Shown: one piece after another, positions 17,548 to 20,869 of the stretch
Layout: each line of letters begins with the position of its first letter
How positions within the stretch are numbered: the stretch's first letter is position 1
Source of the DNA: Acidocella sp. 35-58-6
GTDB taxonomy: Bacteria > Pseudomonadota > Alphaproteobacteria > Acetobacterales > Acetobacteraceae
Assembly (NCBI GenBank): GCA_002281005.1
Contig: NCFD01000003.1
Location: 1 to 20,869, forward strand
Length of the DNA stretch: 20,869 nucleotides
Direction of reading: 5' to 3'
Position numbers and translations under genes: made by a program
The notes under the pieces: generated by a model
The model's database searches: none
Told to the model about the DNA's origin: nothing
The model's input: only the letters and a program-made list of their open reading frames with translations

Positions 17548-19548
17548 TCAGATGAGGCTGCGCTGTAACGGCGCGATCGCAGGCGGCACAGTGCATTCAT
17601 CGAGCAATCGCGCTCCACATTTCACCAAATAAGCCACCGTCTCATTTAATAATGCCGGCTCACGGGTTGGGTCTTCCGACACACCCTCAGGCACCCAAAT
17701 AATTGTATCATAACGTGCTCGCGTCAGCAGGACACGGTAGGTATTGATCCGAAAATCGATCGCATCCTGTTTGGTTGGCGTCTGCCATTTTGTGCCAACA
17801 AATTTGCGAACCAACCAATCATTCTGCCAGACCAGATCACCGCCCCAACACAGTCCGACATAATCCAGTTCTAATCCTTGGCAGGCAAATTGCGTTGCCG
17901 GAATCTCCAGTGCATCCGAGGCCCGCACGTCCGGCCAGCGGTTCAAAAACCAGTTGGCAATCGCGTCATTATCAAGATGCGGAAAATCTGGCCAGATACC
18001 GTCCGCTACCAATCGGCGCGCCCCTGTGCTGCAAACAAGGCCAGCGCGGCGTTCACCGCGGGCGCGGACGCGTAACGCGTGGCGCATGGCCGTGAGTGAT
18101 CGTGTAATGAAAAAAGGTACATCATTTTGTGCATGCTGTCTCGCCTCATTCGTTGCGCCACGCAGTACTGCATCAACCCACGGTGCACCGGCGGCGGAGC
18201 GGATGGCACGAATAGGAATATCGAGATGCAGAGCATCTATAACAGAGATATTCGCGGGTGCTTTCACGAAAAGTCTTTGCCGTGGTTCTAGCGTTGTGAG
18301 CACGCTCGGGGCCGCGCGAACTTGCCAGTCAGGCCGCTGTATCAGCGCGCGTCCCCATTCACCAAGCCCGGCTTCTCCAGTGTTGATCTCCTGGCCGTTG
18401 CCAACCAGCGCGACAATAACCGCATAATCCTGGTGCTTGTGCATGATATCAAGAAACAGAGCCGCTTCGCTGTCATGCAAATTGAATTTGCGTGCCGCAT
18501 AAGCGGCATCCCAGGCGCGTTGGGCTTCATCAAAAACCACAACATGTTCGTGAGGCGGTGTGGCGCGTTCAACATTATCGCGGACAAAGCCGGTCAGGCC
18601 TTGAACAGCGCTTTCAGTTTTCTGCCTCGCCTGCCGAATCGACGTTTTAGGATCACGAGCGGCATCACGTGCCAAGGCTTCCCGTAGTACATGAACCAGT
18701 GGCAGATTGCCGGTGAGGAAAGCGGCACCCGTATCCGCGCCGAATACGGCATTCAGGCCGCATAATGTTTTGCCAGCGCCAGGAATACCGGTGACGAAGA
18801 TGATGATGTGAGCGTTGGTATCCCGCGCTTCCTTAATTGTATCTAGGATGGCTTGGGTCGTGCGCGTGAGGTTAGTGACATCTGCACGGGCGGCGGCGAT
18901 CTCGGAGACGCCATGTTTTGCATATAGCGTCGTTGCGGCCTCGACGATTGTTGGAACCGGACGATAGGGGGATTGCTCCCAGCCTTCAATATTAATTTGG
19001 TTGCTGGGAATACGATCAAATATACCAACCAGCAGGTCCGATAATGAGGACGCGCAAGCGGTGAACGGAGGAACGACTCCGTGCCATAGCAGGACCCAAG
19101 ACGGAGACTGCGCCGTTGCATCGCTTGCCACCAACACCGGGATAATCAGCTTGTTTCGGCTGGCCGCATGAAAATCCTGCAGATCAAGTGCATAATCTTC
19201 GGCTTGCCGGAGGGCCGCAACATCAAATGTTTTGGCACCGACTTTAAATTCGATGACAACGATTGCGTGGTCGGAGATGATCGTAACGTCCAACCTCCGG
19301 CCTAGACGCAATAGTGGATATTCAAATAGAATACGCCAGTGATCAGGCAGATTTTCTGTGCTATCCCGCAGGATTTCCAGTTGCTTACGCCACGCCAGCA
19401 ACTGCGTTGCGTGATTAAGCGGGTGGGACTCAACAAGTCTGAGAGCAAGGCGCTCGACGATGCTCTCGTTTTGCCGTGACCGAAAATCCTCCAGTGTGGC
19501 CGACCACCAAGCTTTATGAGGCACGCTGGTTGTTGGGACTATGTGCAT
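17548..19548 (-). CDS. DUF2075/SF1 helicase with N-terminal PD-(D/E)XK-like nuclease motif (candidate defence protein)
   Basis: The 666-residue protein is not a named housekeeping enzyme. The N-terminal part (about 70-145) reads FEYPLLRLGRRLDV, then VVIEFKVG. The E77, D87, E100 and K102 spacing fits a PD-(D/E)XK nuclease core. The rest is a DUF2075/Schlafen-like SF1 ATPase. It has Walker A GIPGAGKT (254-261), Walker B VVVFDEAQ (336-343) and VGNGQEIN (382-389). A motif V-like QGLELD and motif VI YRVLLTRAR (604-612) follow. I infer an ATP-driven nucleic-acid nuclease/translocase. The architecture is like single-gene nuclease-helicase immunity proteins (Nhi), but homology is untested. The ATG has no Shine-Dalgarno. 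Two sampled 60-base lines have about 53% GC against about 71% in two sampled gor lines, and repeats flank the gene, suggesting transfer. No partner gene is adjacent. Confidence 0.8.
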   Translation of the reverse strand: MHIVPTTSVPHKAWWSATLEDFRSRQNESIVERLALRLVESHPLNHATQLLAWRKQLEILRDSTENLPDHWRILFEYPLLRLGRRLDVTIISDHAIVVIEFKVGAKTFDVAALRQAEDYALDLQDFHAASRNKLIIPVLVASDATAQSPSWVLLWHGVVPPFTACASSLSDLLVGIFDRIPSNQINIEGWEQSPYRPVPTIVEAATTLYAKHGVSEIAAARADVTNLTRTTQAILDTIKEARDTNAHIIIFVTGIPGAGKTLCGLNAVFGADTGAAFLTGNLPLVHVLREALARDAARDPKTSIRQARQKTESAVQGLTGFVRDNVERATPPHEHVVVFDEAQRAWDAAYAARKFNLHDSEAALFLDIMHKHQDYAVIVALVGNGQEINTGEAGLGEWGRALIQRPDWQVRAAPSVLTTLEPRQRLFVKAPANISVIDALHLDIPIRAIRSAAGAPWVDAVLRGATNEARQHAQNDVPFFITRSLTAMRHALRVRARGERRAGLVCSTGARRLVADGIWPDFPHLDNDAIANWFLNRWPDVRASDALEIPATQFACQGLELDYVGLCWGGDLVWQNDWLVRKFVGTKWQTPTKQDAIDFRINTYRVLLTRARYDTIIWVPEGVSEDPTREPALLNETVAYLVKCGARLLDECTVPPAIAPLQRSLI

Positions 19549-19626
19549 AATAACAGATTTGCAGGGTTCCGGTGTTTACGCAATCTATGGTTGTTGATTA
19601 TGCGAATTTATTATTCAACTGAACCT

Positions 19627-19655
19627 CGTCATTGCGAGCGGAGTAAAGTAATCCA
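19627..19655 (+). repeat. Interspersed repeat of the CGTCATTGCGAGC type
   Basis: The stretch begins CGTCATTGCGAGCGGAG and ends GTAATCCA. This is close to the widely seen bacterial intergenic repeat whose ends ATTGC and GCAAT pair. Here the right end is GTAAT, so pairing needs one G-T wobble. It is a slightly decayed copy. Confidence 0.6.
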
Positions 19656-19693
19656 ACTGCATATCTGCATTATCGGATTATCCGCCTTCCCTT

Positions 19694-19717
19694 CGTCATT
19701 CCCGCGCAGGCGGGAAT
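19694..19717. repeat. Palindromic repeat CGTCATTCCCGC-GCAG-GCGGGAAT
   Basis: ATTCCCGC (19698-19705) and GCGGGAAT (19710-19717) form a perfect 8-bp stem with loop GCAG, headed by CGTC. It is a common proteobacterial intergenic palindrome of REP/MITE type. A half copy is present at 11752-11763. Confidence 0.75.
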
Positions 19718-19738
19718 CTTCTTGTGACGCCAGAAGAT
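19716..19738. repeat. Second hairpin next to the palindromic repeat
   Basis: ATCTTCT (19716-19722) and AGAAGAT (19732-19738) are perfect 7-base inverted arms around a nine-base loop. It shares two bases with the preceding palindrome, giving a double-hairpin element. Confidence 0.5.
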
Positions 19739-19830
19739 ACTCGCTTGTGCGCGTATGACAGTTAAGGAGTCACATCACCCAAAAACCCCTCAAAACCCAC
19801 AAGTTTTTCCCTGCCTCATTCCTGAGATTA

Positions 19831-19859
19831 TCTATACTAACATAGAGTTATAATCGCAA
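19831..19859 (-). promoter_or_regulatory. Possible promoter reading toward the nuclease-helicase gene
   Basis: On the minus strand TTGCGA (19854-19859) and TATAGA (19831-19836) are separated by 17 bases, each matching the sigma-70 consensus at four of six positions. The leader to the ATG would be about 280 bases and would carry both repeats. On the + strand the same block has an exact TATAAT (19849-19854) but no matching -35. Confidence 0.25.
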
Positions 19860-19871
19860 ACTACCCCACAA

Positions 19872-19887
19872 TGTTCCACGTGAAGCA
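19872..19887. promoter_or_regulatory. parS-like ParB-binding site
   Basis: TGTTCCACGTGAAGCA differs at one position from the parS form TGTTCCACGTGAAACA and from the consensus TGTTNCACGTGAAACA. The central CACGTG is intact. Three more outer base pairs on each side (CAA/TTG, 19869-19871 and 19888-19890) extend the imperfect palindrome. It is intergenic, as many parS sites are. ParB binding is inferred only from sequence. Confidence 0.55.
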
Positions 19888-19901
19888 TTGCCTTGCCCCA
19901 T

Positions 19902-19931
19902 AAAAAACGGCCCCAAACCGGGGCCGTTTTT
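19902..19931 (-). terminator. Rho-independent terminator of the glycosyltransferase gene
   Basis: AAAAACGGCCCC (19903-19914) pairs perfectly with GGGGCCGTTTTT (19920-19931) around loop AAACC. On the minus strand the GC stem is followed by a T6 run, 21 bases after the glycosyltransferase stop. The structure is symmetrical, so it can also stop + strand transcripts. Confidence 0.92.
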
Positions 19932-19951
19932 CTTCGCAATCAGCGAAAGAA

Positions 19952-20869
19952 TTAATCCCCAGCCGCCGGGTGGAAAACCCCCATCCGCACCGGCTCCTTC
20001 GCCGGTGCCGCCACCTGTTTGGTAACCGGCGCTGGCATCGCTGCCAAAATCGAGACGCTCACGGAAGCCAGGTACGGCAGCGACTGCGTGAACAACACCG
20101 CGCACCACAGCCGGGTTTCCAGCGTTGCCCAATGGTGGGTAAAGCCAACCCCCAGCAATGCTGCCCAGGTGAGAACCAGCAGGAAAAGTTCTTCCCGGGC
20201 CATCACCAAGCCTTGCACCAAAGCCGGCGCATTCTTCATCTTCGGCGTGCGCAGGAACGGCAGGGAGTTGGTGAACAAGCCTTTCCAAACCGCCTTGCCG
20301 ATGCTGTGCGATAATGCCAGCCCCGCTACCGCAGCGCCCAACCGGTCTGCCAAGCCGCAAGGTACGCGGTTGGCGTAAAGGGCTAAAATCTGCACGATCT
20401 TGAAGAAGAACAACCCAATCGAAGGCAGCATGAACAGTGCAATCGGGAATTCAAACCGCACCGGGTCCACAATCAAGCCCAGCGACCAGGCCAGGCCCAT
20501 GCCAAGGAACATTAAGCCCAGCGCATCGCCCATCCACGGCAGCCAGCCGGTGATGAAGTGCCATTTCTGGCCCAGCGTGAGTTCATGGTTGAACGGGTTG
20601 AACAACGCATTGGCATTGGCGCGGGTGATGCGCATGGCGCCATACGCCCAGCGGTAACGCTGCTTGCGGAAGGCGTTGAAATCATCCGGCATCACGCCCT
20701 TACCAAAGCTCTTTTTCGAATACACCGCCTCATAACCAGCGCGGAACAACCGCAGGCCCAACTGGCTGTCCTCGGTGATGCACCATTCGGCCCAGCCATT
20801 TTCATTCACCAGTGCGGCCTTGCGCACCAGGGTCATCGTGCCGTGCTGAATAATCGCGTTACGCTCATT
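19952..20869 (-). CDS. Membrane GT2-family glycosyltransferase, C-terminal part (partial)
   Basis: The frame is open to the right edge, so the N-terminal part (nucleotide-sugar-binding half of the GT-A domain) is outside the window. Before the first internal Met at 20836 it reads NERNAIIQHGT, a typical lead-in for this family. The visible GT-A motifs are the TED of CITEDSQLG and the QRYRW (QxxRW) acceptor-loop motif. Both are hallmarks of processive, BcsA/NdvB-like beta-glycan synthases. About five hydrophobic helices follow (WLPWMGDALGLMFLG, IALFMLPSIGLFFF, a weaker one near GAAVAGLALS, LFLLVLTWAALLGVG, LFTQSLPYLASVS), then a short Pro/Ala-rich tail. It probably makes or secretes an envelope or exo-polysaccharide; the sugar cannot be told. 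It ends at a strong terminator. Confidence 0.88.
   Translation of the reverse strand, partial: NERNAIIQHGTMTLVRKAALVNENGWAEWCITEDSQLGLRLFRAGYEAVYSKKSFGKGVMPDDFNAFRKQRYRWAYGAMRITRANANALFNPFNHELTLGQKWHFITGWLPWMGDALGLMFLGMGLAWSLGLIVDPVRFEFPIALFMLPSIGLFFFKIVQILALYANRVPCGLADRLGAAVAGLALSHSIGKAVWKGLFTNSLPFLRTPKMKNAPALVQGLVMAREELFLLVLTWAALLGVGFTHHWATLETRLWCAVLFTQSLPYLASVSVSILAAMPAPVTKQVAAPAKEPVRMGVFHPAAGD

Larger units (their letters stand above)
19549..19951. other. 403-base intergenic region with repeats, a parS-like site and a terminator; no gene seen
   Basis: This is the longest gene-free stretch. Left to right it holds an AT-rich leader of the nuclease-helicase gene (19549-19626), a CGTCATTGCGAGC-type repeat, a CGTCATTCCCGC palindrome and an adjacent hairpin. 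A plain stretch with no feature I can name follows (19740-19825). Then come an AT-rich promoter-like block, a parS-like palindrome and a strong terminator. The 80-codon open frame across 19516-19758 on the + strand runs through the repeats and is not credible as a gene. Confidence 0.7.

Noticed and set aside
19516..19758. 80-codon + strand open frame across the repeats
   Set aside because: It runs antisense into the nuclease-helicase start and through two palindromic repeats, has no ribosome-binding site, and its translation resembles no protein family.

Overview
The window looks like chromosomal DNA of a moderately GC-rich alphaproteobacterium. The best guess is Rhodospirillales/Acetobacteraceae (Acidocella/Acidiphilium-like), judged from the division-cluster order, the FtsZ tail, the class II DAHP synthase and the style of the GT2 enzyme. 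That assignment rests on gene content and protein style only; no database was searched. There are 15 protein-coding genes, two of them cut by or running off the window edges. I saw no rRNA, tRNA, CRISPR array, insertion sequence or prophage gene. Region 1 (1-8080, + strand) is the distal half of the dcw (division and cell wall) cluster: murC (3' end), murB, ddl, ftsQ, ftsA, ftsZ, a KirBac-type potassium channel, then lpxC. murC-murB, murB-ddl and ddl-ftsQ overlap, so the first part is one tightly coupled operon for peptidoglycan precursor synthesis and Z-ring assembly. ftsZ has its own strong Shine-Dalgarno and a possible promoter. The channel gene is an unusual insertion between ftsZ and lpxC and has no conventional start codon in the right place. 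lpxC (lipid A synthesis) has a good-looking promoter of its own with a perfect palindrome between its -35 and -10. Region 2 (8077-17408, - strand) reads toward lpxC. A SWIM-finger SNF2 ATPase and a PAPS-type sulfotransferase form one pair, and the sulfotransferase shares its stop-codon bases (TTAA) with lpxC. Upstream of them lie gor (glutathione reductase), class II DAHP synthase, pncB and nadE. The last three overlap by 4 and 8 bases, coupling the first shikimate step to two steps of NAD salvage and synthesis. Region 3 (17421-19951) is the accessory-looking part. It holds a single gene for a 666-residue protein with an N-terminal PD-(D/E)XK-like nuclease motif and a DUF2075/SF1 helicase core. 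Its GC content is lower than its neighbours', and it is bracketed by three palindromic or REP-like repeats that each begin with CGTCAT. This is the best candidate for an undescribed or little-described (possibly anti-phage) system. Its 403-base upstream spacer also holds a near-consensus parS (ParB-binding) sequence and a strong bidirectional terminator. Region 4 (19952-20869, - strand) is the C-terminal part of a membrane GT2 glycosyltransferase that runs off the right edge.
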